NCBI RefSeq assembly: GCF_050870875.2
Contig: NZ_CP194041.2
Span: 1,674,001 to 1,738,000 of the forward strand
DNA: 64,000 nt
Direction of reading: 5' to 3'
Source of the DNA: Agarivorans sp050870875
GTDB lineage: Bacteria > Pseudomonadota > Gammaproteobacteria > Enterobacterales > Celerinatantimonadaceae
Shown: positions 27,402-34,527 of the stretch, piece after piece
Layout: each line of letters opens with the position of its first letter
Numbering within the stretch: position 1 is the stretch's first letter
The notes under the pieces: generated by a model
What the model saw: the letters and a program-made list of their open reading frames with translations, nothing else
Told to the model about the DNA's origin: nothing
The model's database searches: none
Translations under genes and position numbers: made by a program

Positions 27402-27407
27402 AGGGTT

Positions 27408-27526
27408 GCCTAACGCCCAGCTTAGGGGCAAAAATATATAGACTACAATGACAAGCGAAGCGCGGGCAGCCTATATATTTTTGTCCCAGCGAACGCAGTG
27501 AGCGATTACAGCGGCTTGTTATATGC
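27408..27526 (-). repeat. attC recombination site of an integron-type cassette
   Basis: A 119-bp imperfect palindrome bounded on the minus strand by GCATATAAC and GTTAGGC, the usual core-site forms. Its inner arms 27425-27441 and 27471-27487 pair over 17 bases with one mismatch, and the centre contains GAAGCGCGGG. The next cassette gene starts immediately after the right core. No integron integrase is visible in the window. Confidence 0.75.
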
Positions 27527-27601
27527 CATTTAGCTTCCTTCATTACTGGAATTTCAGCTAGCCATAACGCCTACCACATACTGAATACACTGCAACACAT
27601 T

Positions 27602-27763
27602 TCAACATTGATGGCTATTTTTCACTTCATGAGTGTTTTCATAGTCACACTGACAAGTTTCGTAGTCAAAACTTCCGCCCCGATCCAAGCAGCTATCAAC
27701 ACCTAAATCGTCACATGAACAAGTGGCACCAGTGAGAAGCAGTGCTATTAATGTATTTTTCAC
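27602..27763 (-). CDS. small exported Cys-rich peptide encoded in a cassette
   Basis: A 53-residue frame starting at the GTG at 27763, with GGAG 6 nt upstream, right after an attC core (GTTATATGC). It opens with a signal-like KNTLIALLLTGATCSC and continues Cys-rich (DSCLDRGG, YETCQCDYENT, SHQC). There are six Cys, suggesting a disulfide-bonded or lipid-anchored secreted peptide, though no ideal lipobox is present. The following attC lies about 75 bp further on. Confidence 0.5.
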   Translation of the reverse strand: MKNTLIALLLTGATCSCDDLGVDSCLDRGGSFDYETCQCDYENTHEVKNSHQC

Positions 27764-27776
27764 TCAAACTCCGGTG

Positions 27777-27797
27777 GCATATAACGCCAAACTAAGG
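27777..27797 (-). repeat. half of an attC site
   Basis: On the minus strand CCTTAGTTTGGC-GTTATATGC has the form of the right arm and core of an attC. The left arm is not recognisable further upstream, so the cassette run seems to be broken here, about 100 bp before a group II intron relic. Confidence 0.45.
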
Positions 27798-27897
27798 TGT
27801 GAACAACGCAGACAGCTTACTTAAATCATTGTGCCATAAACACTAAACTGGCTAGAAGTGAAAGCGCCAAGCGTTGTGAATCTCTCTTAAATTTATT

Positions 27898-28275
27898 GTG
27901 TACGCCCACATGGGCATCAACTAATGAGGTGAAAGTCCTCTGTAGGAAGGTCACCGGTTAATAACATTTTGATTATTAAACGCTAAGGACTAGCGAATGG
28001 CAAGGGCATTGCCGTGAGGGAATGTCTGAAGGAAGCCGGACGCCTTTTTATCTAAAAAGAGGGTGAGCTGATGAACAAGAACATCATATGAGGCGTAGGC
28101 TGGAGGCTAGTTGGCACAAGACTTTGAGCTCATGTGATCTAACGGCCACCGTAAATGATGCAGCAGTGCAAAGAAAAGAGAAAGTGCATGTTCTACTTCT
28201 TATAAACAAAGAGTGGGGAGATCTGCTTAACAAGCGATCGTTTAACTCACTCCATGGCGGTTATCAGCAGACGGC
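27898..28275 (+). mobile_element. group II intron relic (5' RNA part)
   Basis: Begins with GTGTACGCCCACATGGGCAT, the GUGYG-type 5' end of a group II intron. It contains the familiar GAGGTGAAAGTCCTCTGTAG, GTCTGAAGGAAGCCGGACGC and GGGGAGATCTGCTTAACAAG stretches, ending near TCAGCAGACGG. The reverse transcriptase gene and the 3' domains are missing; the sequence breaks into a copy of the interspersed repeat at 28311. A short frame at 28088-28333 inside it is not a gene. Confidence 0.6.
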
Positions 28276-28310
28276 GTTTTTAGATAAAGAGCCCAATGCC
28301 GCTTTATTGA

Positions 28311-28459
28311 AATATACTAGACACCCATTCTAAAAACAAAAATCTTTCACACTCTCGATAGCCAAGATTACGCTTTTAAATCCCATCATCTTCGCCGAGT
28401 AGCGCAAATGAACAAGGGAGCAAAGTTGAAGTCTGTTTGAGCGTAGCGAGTTACTTCAA
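28311..28459 (+). repeat. interspersed repeat, copy A (about 150 bp)
   Basis: Starts AATATACTAGACACCCATTC and ends GCGAGTTACTTCAA; nearly identical to copy B along its length. Its end contains the inverted pair TTGAAGT / ACTTCAA around GAGCGTAGCGAG. It follows directly on the group II intron relic. Confidence 0.75.
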
Positions 28460-28682
28460 AAATACATAAAAATTAACAGCTTAGCACCACACAAGACGGG
28501 TAAGGGGTTCGCGCCGTTCAACCTGTCTTAGCTAAACTCGCCTTGGGAAAACGAACAAGGCCTTGGCCCCGCCAGCATCAACAGCGTTATTTACTATAGA
28601 AAGAAGCATCGGGCTTGTTCAACACCCGAATAAGGTGTCGGCTACGCGACACCTATTCTATTTGTATATTTCAGATACAGAA

Positions 28683-28711
28683 AACCCCAACACAGCATTT
28701 GTATTGGGGTT
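28683..28711 (-). terminator. hairpin with T run on the minus strand
   Basis: Stem AACCCCAA / TTGGGGTT, followed on the minus strand by TTTTCTGT. It sits about 30 bp after the end of the minus-strand frame at 28742-28996, which lends that frame some support. The sequence 28460-28682 holds only imperfect hairpins and no gene. Confidence 0.5.
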
Positions 28712-28741
28712 ACAGAACTTTTGCTTTTCGCTAGGATTTCA

Positions 28742-28996
28742 CTAGCTCATCAGCAGGTTAAACCTGTAAGGAAGGTGGCACTCCAAAACTTCGATGAACT
28801 CTTGGCAGAGTGCTAATACAAATGACTTAACTTCTCTAAGAACCTTAATAACCATATGCATATCCTCCATAGTCAACGTCGATAATAAACTGATAATTTC
28901 TGCCAATGCAAAAGTAACCCAAAAGCTACTAGGGTTGATTGTTAAAAATACCAAGCCTGTCATCATCAGTCTCAGGAGGCCACCCACGAGAGACAC
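28742..28996 (-). CDS. possible small membrane protein, 84 aa
   Basis: The frame has a hydrophobic start (GLVFLTINPSSFWVTFALAEIISLL) and an amphipathic C-terminal helix. It begins at a GTG without a clear ribosome site; an internal ATG near 28852 has GGAGG 8 nt upstream and would leave 37 residues. A terminator-like hairpin follows. The opposite strand also has a 73-residue frame, so coding is not certain. Confidence 0.3.
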   Translation of the reverse strand: MSLVGGLLRLMMTGLVFLTINPSSFWVTFALAEIISLLSTLTMEDMHMVIKVLREVKSFVLALCQEFIEVLECHLPYRFNLLMS

Positions 28997-29244
28997 TTAC
29001 GTGTTTCGACTCTGAAATAGTACACCTATGATTAGTGCTTATCAATCATTATGCTAGCAGCTTAATTCATTGAAATATAAAACTTTATTAGAGCGCATGC
29101 GCGTTTTTCAAACCTATTATCTCAAATCGTAAATATATAACTGATTGATAAAAATGAATAATCTGAATTAGTGCATGTATAAACGCGCAGATTTTTTCAC
29201 TATTTCCCTTGATATCCTAGGATTCCAAATAATACCGTATAAAA

Positions 29245-29272
29245 AAGGCCTTAAGCACAATCTTAAGGCCTT
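29245..29272. terminator. bidirectional rho-independent terminator
   Basis: Perfect 11-bp stem AAGGCCTTAAG / CTTAAGGCCTT, loop CACAAT, with T run on the plus side and the matching A run before the stem. It lies 18 bp after the tctA stop and would end that minus-strand transcript. The AT-rich 29016-29240 stretch has no recognisable gene. Confidence 0.8.
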
Positions 29273-29290
29273 TTCGTTAAGCGCTAATCG

Positions 29291-29694
29291 CTAAGATTTA
29301 ACCGCCGCTTTACGTTTGGCGGCCTGGTAGTCGAGTCCGGCCTTGCTGCGCTCCCAAAGGGGGCGTAGTAGTGGACTGAACAGAACCAGCGCGGCGATGC
29401 TAATGAAGCTGAGGGTGAGAGGACGTTCCCACAAAAAGCTGAGTTCGCCATCACCAATTAACAGGCCGCGGCGTAGGTTATCTTCGTGCATGCCGCCGAG
29501 AATAAAGCCGAGTAACATCGGTGCCATTGGAAAGTTCAACAAGCGTAAACCTAAAGCGGCTACACACACCGCCACCATAATCAAAATATCCATGCTATTG
29601 AACGACACCAAATATACCCCGGTGATAGAAAACAGCAGGATCATTGGGACTAAGTAGGGACGTGGAATGTTGAGTAACTTGGCCAAAGAGGGAA
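29291..29694 (-). pseudogene. tctA: tctA fragment: C-terminal part of a tripartite tricarboxylate transporter permease
   Basis: About 131 residues matching the C-terminal end of TctA-family large permease subunits, with RPYLVPMILLFSITGVYLV, then GLRLLNFPMAPMLLGFILGGMHEDNLRRGL. Intact proteins are near 500 aa, so about three quarters are missing. The break coincides with the start of repeat copy B at 29695. The stop and terminator remain normal. TctB and TctC genes are absent. Confidence 0.8.
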
Positions 29695-29843
29695 AATAAA
29701 CTAGACACCCATTCTAAAAACAAAAACCTTTCATACTCTCTATAGCCAAGATTACGCTTTTAAATCCTATCATCTTCGCCGAGTAGCGCAAATGAACAAG
29801 GGAGCAAAGTTGAAGTCTGTTTGAGCGTAGCGAGTTACTTCAA
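29695..29843 (+). repeat. interspersed repeat, copy B
   Basis: Near-identical to copy A from AATAAACTAGACACCCATTC to GCGAGTTACTTCAA, same strand. It abuts the truncated tctA. The sequence between copies B and C (29844-29984) is not repeated elsewhere in the window and has no convincing gene. Confidence 0.8.
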
Positions 29844-29984
29844 CGCCCTTGAGAATGAGCAACACAGGGTTTAAGAAGATGCAGGGCGAGTTTTCTTTTT
29901 GCTTCGTTTTTCTTTGCTCGTCAAAGAAAAATGACGTTGCCGTAGGCGAAAGCTTTTACCCCGTTGCTAACACAGACTTTGAAG

Positions 29985-30086
29985 CAAAAATCTTTCACAC
30001 TCTCGATAGCCAAGATTACGCTTTAAATCCCATCATCTTCGCCGAGTAGCGAAAATGAACAAGGGAGCAAAGTTGAAGTCTGTTTG
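29985..30086 (+). repeat. interspersed repeat, copy C (head missing)
   Basis: Contains the central and distal part of the repeat from AAAAATCTTTCACACTCTCG to GTTGAAGTCTGTTTG, then breaks into copy D. Confidence 0.75.
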
Positions 30087-30120
30087 TAATAAACTAGACA
30101 CCCATTCTAAAAACAAAACC
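30087..30120 (+). repeat. interspersed repeat, copy D (head only)
   Basis: Only the head TAATAAACTAGACACCCATT and the following CTAAAAACAAAAC remains, directly joined to the tail of copy C. Unique sequence without gene follows to 30265. Confidence 0.65.
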
Positions 30121-30265
30121 AGCAATAACACCTTCTCGCGACACTTACCTAGGATAAAGCTCAAAAAAACTAAGAAATTTAAAGAGATAAGTTTAATTGC
30201 GTGGATTAACTTAGCCCTAACTATAAGCTAGGCGAGCCATAGTCTCAGCATGGCTGATGATGGAT

Positions 30266-30338
30266 AATAAACTAGCCCCCATTCTAAAAACAAAAACCTT
30301 TCACACTTTCGATAGCCAAGATTACGCTTTTAAATCCC
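30266..30338 (+). repeat. interspersed repeat, copy E (tail replaced)
   Basis: Head and centre of the repeat from AATAAACTAG to TTTTAAATCCC, then an abrupt switch into the response-regulator fragment. Same strand as copies A-D. Confidence 0.75.
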
Positions 30339-30451
30339 GCACCACGGCCCGGCGCTACTTGGAGTATTTGGTCAGCTGTAACGAGCTGAGCCCTGAAGTG
30401 GCCTACGGCGCGGTGGGTCGACCTGAGCGGGTGTATTATCGGGTTGCATGA
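30338..30451 (+). pseudogene. response-regulator fragment (CitB/DcuR-type C-terminus)
   Basis: Encodes RTTARRYLEYLVSCNELSPE and then YGAVGRPERVYYRV, the C-terminal DNA-binding end of CitB/DcuR/DpiA-type response regulators that control citrate or C4-dicarboxylate transport. Receiver domain and most of the output domain are missing. It joins repeat copy E in frame, giving a 64-residue chimeric reading frame that is unlikely to be functional. The truncated tctA lies 640 bp away, pointing to one former locus. Confidence 0.7.
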
Positions 30452-30519
30452 ATTGGTAAAGCGTTTCACGAGAGCTCAACCACTTGGCGAGTAATTGAGC
30501 GGTGTGAATTTTAAAGGGC

Positions 30520-32223
30520 TCAAGTGCTTGCTTGGCTTGTCTCTGCACTCAGTTGATCTATTTGCTCGGCGTAAGCTACAAAACTGTCGCTCATGCTCAT
30601 GCCTAGATCTTGATGATCCCAAGTCTGGAGTAGCCCGTGATAACCTTCTTTGCCGGCTAAGGTATAGGCCGAAGAAACCCCTCTATAGGCTTTTTCGGAC
30701 TCCATTGCTTGCCATTGCTCGCCTTGGTATAACTCTATTTCACTCACTCGTTGGCCTTGAGGAAGTTCAGCTTGATAGCGATAACGCAGCCGATGAAAAT
30801 AGGGAAAGCTGCCATCGCCAGTGCCGACAATGCCGTTACTATAGGCATTGTCGATAGCCCCTTCGATCACGATGGCTAAGTCTGCACCTTTGATTAAATA
30901 ACTTACGATGGCAATCTCGAAGGGCAGTAGCCGACCGCAAATTTCGGCTTTGGTGAGTGGACCTGTTTTTAATGAAACCCTTACCCCTCCGGCATTATGT
31001 AAGGCAAAGTCGGTGGGAGAGTGTTGGTTTGCCACCCAATAGAAAGCGGCACAAACCAGTGGCGAAACCTCGCTACCTTGAGGAAAATCAACGGTGGGCG
31101 CTCGGGTATGAAATAGCGATTGAGGCACCGTGGTAATCACTTGCTGATGCATCTTTTCAACTGCTGGTCGATAGTCTCTATCGATGAGTGTCTGCATTTT
31201 GGGCTCGGCAGAATAGTGGCTGAAAAATCGGCTCCCGCTTAGGTAGTGTTGCATTGCTTGATGTTGGGGAGGCGTCACTGGTTGTTCATTGACAAAGGCT
31301 TGCCAATTTTCGCTGAGTAAGAAGGATATGCCACCATCCATATGGGTGACCTTACCCTCGCGATTAAACCCGAGTTTTGCTAAACCAATAGATTCGGCAT
31401 GTTTGCCCGCTTGTAAGATCAGGCTATCATTCACCCAAGCAGGCCCTTGTTCACAGGAATTAAGGCCTAAGCTGCTAAAATCGCCAGTGAGGGTATGTGA
31501 GTGCCCACCCACAATCAGACTAATACCGTTAACCGCTTTGGCGAGTTCAACATCAGCCTGATAACCCAAATGGCTGAGTATAATGATGTGCTGAATATCT
31601 TGGTGATGTAAATGCTCAATGGTGGCGCGGGTGGTTTCGATAGCATTCAGAAAACTGCAATCGCTATCGGGACAACCAATCTGATGCATTAAATCATGAG
31701 TGATCCCAACAATCGCTAGCTGTTTATCGGCTAAAGGCTTTAATAGGTACTGAGCTATTTTGCGAGAATTATCATAGCGATAAAGATTGTTATGTGGCGC
31801 CAGAGGGTGGGCTTTGTTTTGGTCTTCTTGGCTTAAGTCCATGTTGCCAGCCAGCAAGGGAAAGTTGGCTTGCTCGATAAACTGCGCCACTGGTGCATTG
31901 CCTAAATCAAACTCATGGTTGCCAATGGTCATGGCATCGGGTGCTAAACGATTGAGTAGGCGAACGTTAGCTAAGCCCTTAAATTGGCTAAAGTACAAAC
32001 TTCCCTGAAAGCTATCGCCAGCATGTAAAAATAATGAAGGGCAACGCTGTTGCTTAGCTTCTTGGCGGAGCTGTGCTACCGCCGTGGCGATGCGGGCGTA
32101 ACCGCCACATTGAGCCTCTAAACGATAATCTTCCCCTTGAATATTGATCTTGAAGTGAACCATGGACGCTTCGAAATGAGAGTGGGTATCGTTGATATGA
32201 GCTAAGTAAAGCGAGTAGGGCAT
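30520..32223 (-). CDS. 5'-nucleotidase/UshA-family metallophosphatase, no signal peptide
   Basis: A 567-aa two-domain phosphoesterase. Metal-binding motifs are in order: HINDTHSHF, HAGDSFQGS, TIGNHEFDLGN, and HLGYQADVELAK followed by GGHSHT. The C-terminal 5'-nucleotidase domain has substrate-stacking residues in GDGSFPYFHRLRYRY. Typical UshA is periplasmic, but this protein starts MPYSLYLAHINDTH without signal, so it should be cytoplasmic. It lies beside the purine/nucleoside ABC transporter genes and may dephosphorylate nucleotides; it has its own upstream gap of 260 bp. Confidence 0.85.
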   Translation of the reverse strand: MPYSLYLAHINDTHSHFEASMVHFKINIQGEDYRLEAQCGGYARIATAVAQLRQEAKQQRCPSLFLHAGDSFQGSLYFSQFKGLANVRLLNRLAPDAMTIGNHEFDLGNAPVAQFIEQANFPLLAGNMDLSQEDQNKAHPLAPHNNLYRYDNSRKIAQYLLKPLADKQLAIVGITHDLMHQIGCPDSDCSFLNAIETTRATIEHLHHQDIQHIIILSHLGYQADVELAKAVNGISLIVGGHSHTLTGDFSSLGLNSCEQGPAWVNDSLILQAGKHAESIGLAKLGFNREGKVTHMDGGISFLLSENWQAFVNEQPVTPPQHQAMQHYLSGSRFFSHYSAEPKMQTLIDRDYRPAVEKMHQQVITTVPQSLFHTRAPTVDFPQGSEVSPLVCAAFYWVANQHSPTDFALHNAGGVRVSLKTGPLTKAEICGRLLPFEIAIVSYLIKGADLAIVIEGAIDNAYSNGIVGTGDGSFPYFHRLRYRYQAELPQGQRVSEIELYQGEQWQAMESEKAYRGVSSAYTLAGKEGYHGLLQTWDHQDLGMSMSDSFVAYAEQIDQLSAETSQAST

Positions 32224-32448
32224 AGCGAAGAAGTTCTCCTAGGGCCTGAAGTATATGAGATTGTTATTGCAGTTGTAGTGAGATCAGATGCTGGTAACCA
32301 TTGAGCGGAGTCGCGATGAAAACTAATTGATCAACAATGATGAGCCGCGAAAGATAAACAAAGCCTGAACAAAACATGATACGTGAAATTGTGTTGAACG
32401 GAAGGCTTTACTCACTGGACTGACAAAAAACTCATTCTAGAGTTGTAT

Positions 32449-32484
32449 CAGGGATTAAACTAAGCGGTTTAATCCCTGTTTTTT
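32449..32484 (+). terminator. rho-independent terminator facing right, without an upstream plus-strand gene
   Basis: Perfect 12-bp stem CAGGGATTAAAC / GTTTAATCCCTG, loop TAAGCG, then TTTTTT on the plus strand. Both neighbouring genes are on the minus strand, so the T run is on the wrong side for them, although the stem could still act for the transporter operon ending at 32486. Sequence 32224-32448 has no gene; a small RNA there is possible. Confidence 0.65.
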
Positions 32485-32485
32485 G

Positions 32486-33415
32486 TTAGTGGATCCGAGC
32501 ATCGAAGGGCTTAGCGAGGCTCATCGGTGCGGCCAGTTTTTGACGAATTGGATTCGAGCTAATCAAGACCATTACCACAATGGTTGCCACGTAAGGCATC
32601 ATGGCTAACAGGTTTGGCGAGATCGTCACCCCGAGTCCTTGCATCACCAAGTGTAAAATTGAAGCGGCACCAAACAGGTAAGCGCCTACGACTAAATAGC
32701 CTACTCGCCAAGAGGCAAATACCACTAAAGAGAGGGCAATCCAGCCACGACCCGCGGTCATGTTTTCCATCCACATTGGGGTATAAGAGAGCGACATATA
32801 AGCACCCGCTAAACCAGCAAAGGCACCTCCGGTAAGTACCGCTAGGTAGCGAACCTTGAGCACTTTGATTCCCAAAGCATTGGCCGAATATGGGTTTTCG
32901 CCCACCGCTCGTAAGGTTAGCCCTGCGCGGGTTTTATTCACGACCCACCAACAAATACCAGTTAAGGCGAAGCTGGCATAAACTAAAATATCGTGGTTAA
33001 ACAGCAAGGGGCCAATAAAAGGGATTTCGCTCAGCAGTGGGATCGGCATGGTTTTAAAGCCAACCACCGTGGAGCCGACTAAACTGGCACCTAAGAAGGC
33101 ACTTAAACCGGCACCAAAAATGGTTAAGGCGAGGCCAGTGGCCACTTGATTGGTATTTAAATTTAACGATAAGATGCCGAAGATCGCAGCCATCGCCATG
33201 CCTGCAATGACGGCTAATAATAAACCTAAGGCAAGATTGCCAGTAAAATAGGCACCAGCAAAACCAGCCATCGCACCCATCAACATCATGCCTTCTTGGC
33301 CTAAGTTGAGCACTCCGGATTTTTCGCAAATTAGCTCACCAAGGGCGACCAATAATAATGGGGTTCCGGTTTTAATTGCCGCAACCAAAATTTGTTGAAT
33401 TAGTTCGATATCCAT
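32486..33415 (-). CDS. ABC transporter permease, BMP/nucleoside type (second permease)
   Basis: A 309-aa inner-membrane protein of the BPD_transp_2 family with about 8-10 hydrophobic segments. Its N-terminal region GTPLLLVALGELICEKSGVLNLGQEGMMLMGA is the hallmark of the YufQ/NupQ-type permease. It overlaps the first permease gene by a single base and ends the operon. With the ATPase and the BMP protein encoded at 15137 it would form a purine or nucleoside importer. Confidence 0.9.
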   Translation of the reverse strand: MDIELIQQILVAAIKTGTPLLLVALGELICEKSGVLNLGQEGMMLMGAMAGFAGAYFTGNLALGLLLAVIAGMAMAAIFGILSLNLNTNQVATGLALTIFGAGLSAFLGASLVGSTVVGFKTMPIPLLSEIPFIGPLLFNHDILVYASFALTGICWWVVNKTRAGLTLRAVGENPYSANALGIKVLKVRYLAVLTGGAFAGLAGAYMSLSYTPMWMENMTAGRGWIALSLVVFASWRVGYLVVGAYLFGAASILHLVMQGLGVTISPNLLAMMPYVATIVVMVLISSNPIRQKLAAPMSLAKPFDARIH

Positions 33416-34527
33416 TAAGCGGTTCCTTGCTTTGGTTCGGAAGAAGAGCGGCTGGTGCTCGCTTTGGGTTTACTTGGCTGCAAAACAATGCGGTAGTGGA
33501 TCAAGAAGTCACAAGCCAGCAGGAAGAACAATAGAATGCCCTGAAATAGCCCGGTAATTGCGGTAGGCATACCCAGTTCAATTTGTGCCAGGTCACTGCC
33601 CATATACAAGGTGCCCATGAAAAATGCCGCGAAAATAATACCAAAAGGATTCAATCGCCCTAAATAAGCGACGATGATTGCCGCATAGCCATAACCGGGT
33701 GAAACTTGTGGGATTAGCTGGCCAATGGGTCCGGTTACTTCGGCAACTCCAGCAAAGCCAGCTAACGCACCAGCGCTAAGCATTACACTCCATACAATAA
33801 ACTTGCTGCTGTAGCCTGCGTAACGCGCTGCGGGTTGGTCGGAGCCAAATACTCGCAGCTGAAATCCAGGCAGGGTGCGATACAGGATGATCCCCGAGCC
33901 AATGGCTGCCAATATTGCAATCACAATACTGATGGAGGCGCGACCTTGTTCACTTAAGGTGGGGAGTAATACCGAATCGGCAAAAACAGCCGATTCAGGA
34001 AAGCCAAAACCAGCGGGATCGACTAGCGGGCCATGAACCCCCCATAATAACAAATACAAACCCACGTAGTTCAGCATGATGGTGGTTAAGATAATATTGG
34101 TATGAAATAACTGGTGCAGCAGGGTTGGAATGGCAGCCCATAGTAGGCCTGCTAAGGTGCCAGCCAAGAGCGTGACGATTAACCAGCTATAGCCGCTGTC
34201 ATCACCGGCCTGTAAGGCAAAATAGCTGCCCACCAAGGCGCCAACGAGTAGCTGGCCTTCGGCGCCAATATTCCAGATATTGGCTTTATAACAGAGGGCT
34301 AAGCCCGTGGCACAGAGTAGTAAGGGCGTGGTTTTAACCATCAGTTCGCCCAAGTTATAACTGTCACTCAAGGGCGCAATAATAAACACTTTAAAGGCCG
34401 TTGCGGGGTTAATATCCAGCGCTAAAAACATCATGCTGGATACCAGCATGGTGAGTACGATCGCAATTAGCGGTGACAACCAAGACATTAACTTTGATGA
34501 TTCTAAACGCGGTTGGGTTTTAAGCAC
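33415..34527 (-). CDS. ABC transporter permease, BMP/nucleoside type (first permease)
   Basis: A 370-aa BPD_transp_2 permease of the YufP/NupP type. The region around KTTPLLLCATGLALCYKANIWNIGAEGQLLVGA is the family signature. I choose the GTG at 34527, which follows AGGAGG at 9 nt and overlaps the ATPase stop (GTGCTTAA); the frame continues to 34551 but the ATG there lacks a site. It sits between the ATPase and the second permease in one operon. Confidence 0.9.
   Translation of the reverse strand: MLKTQPRLESSKLMSWLSPLIAIVLTMLVSSMMFLALDINPATAFKVFIIAPLSDSYNLGELMVKTTPLLLCATGLALCYKANIWNIGAEGQLLVGALVGSYFALQAGDDSGYSWLIVTLLAGTLAGLLWAAIPTLLHQLFHTNIILTTIMLNYVGLYLLLWGVHGPLVDPAGFGFPESAVFADSVLLPTLSEQGRASISIVIAILAAIGSGIILYRTLPGFQLRVFGSDQPAARYAGYSSKFIVWSVMLSAGALAGFAGVAEVTGPIGQLIPQVSPGYGYAAIIVAYLGRLNPFGIIFAAFFMGTLYMGSDLAQIELGMPTAITGLFQGILLFFLLACDFLIHYRIVLQPSKPKASTSRSSSEPKQGTA

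Noticed and set aside
28088..28333. 81-residue frame
   Set aside because: It lies inside the structural RNA part of the group II intron relic and runs into the repeat, so it is not a protein gene.
29849..30049. 66-residue frame between repeat copies
   Set aside because: It is built partly from repeat copy C and ends in it; no independent evidence for coding.
30257..30451. 64-residue frame as a new gene
   Set aside because: It is a chimera of repeat copy E and the last 37 residues of a response regulator.
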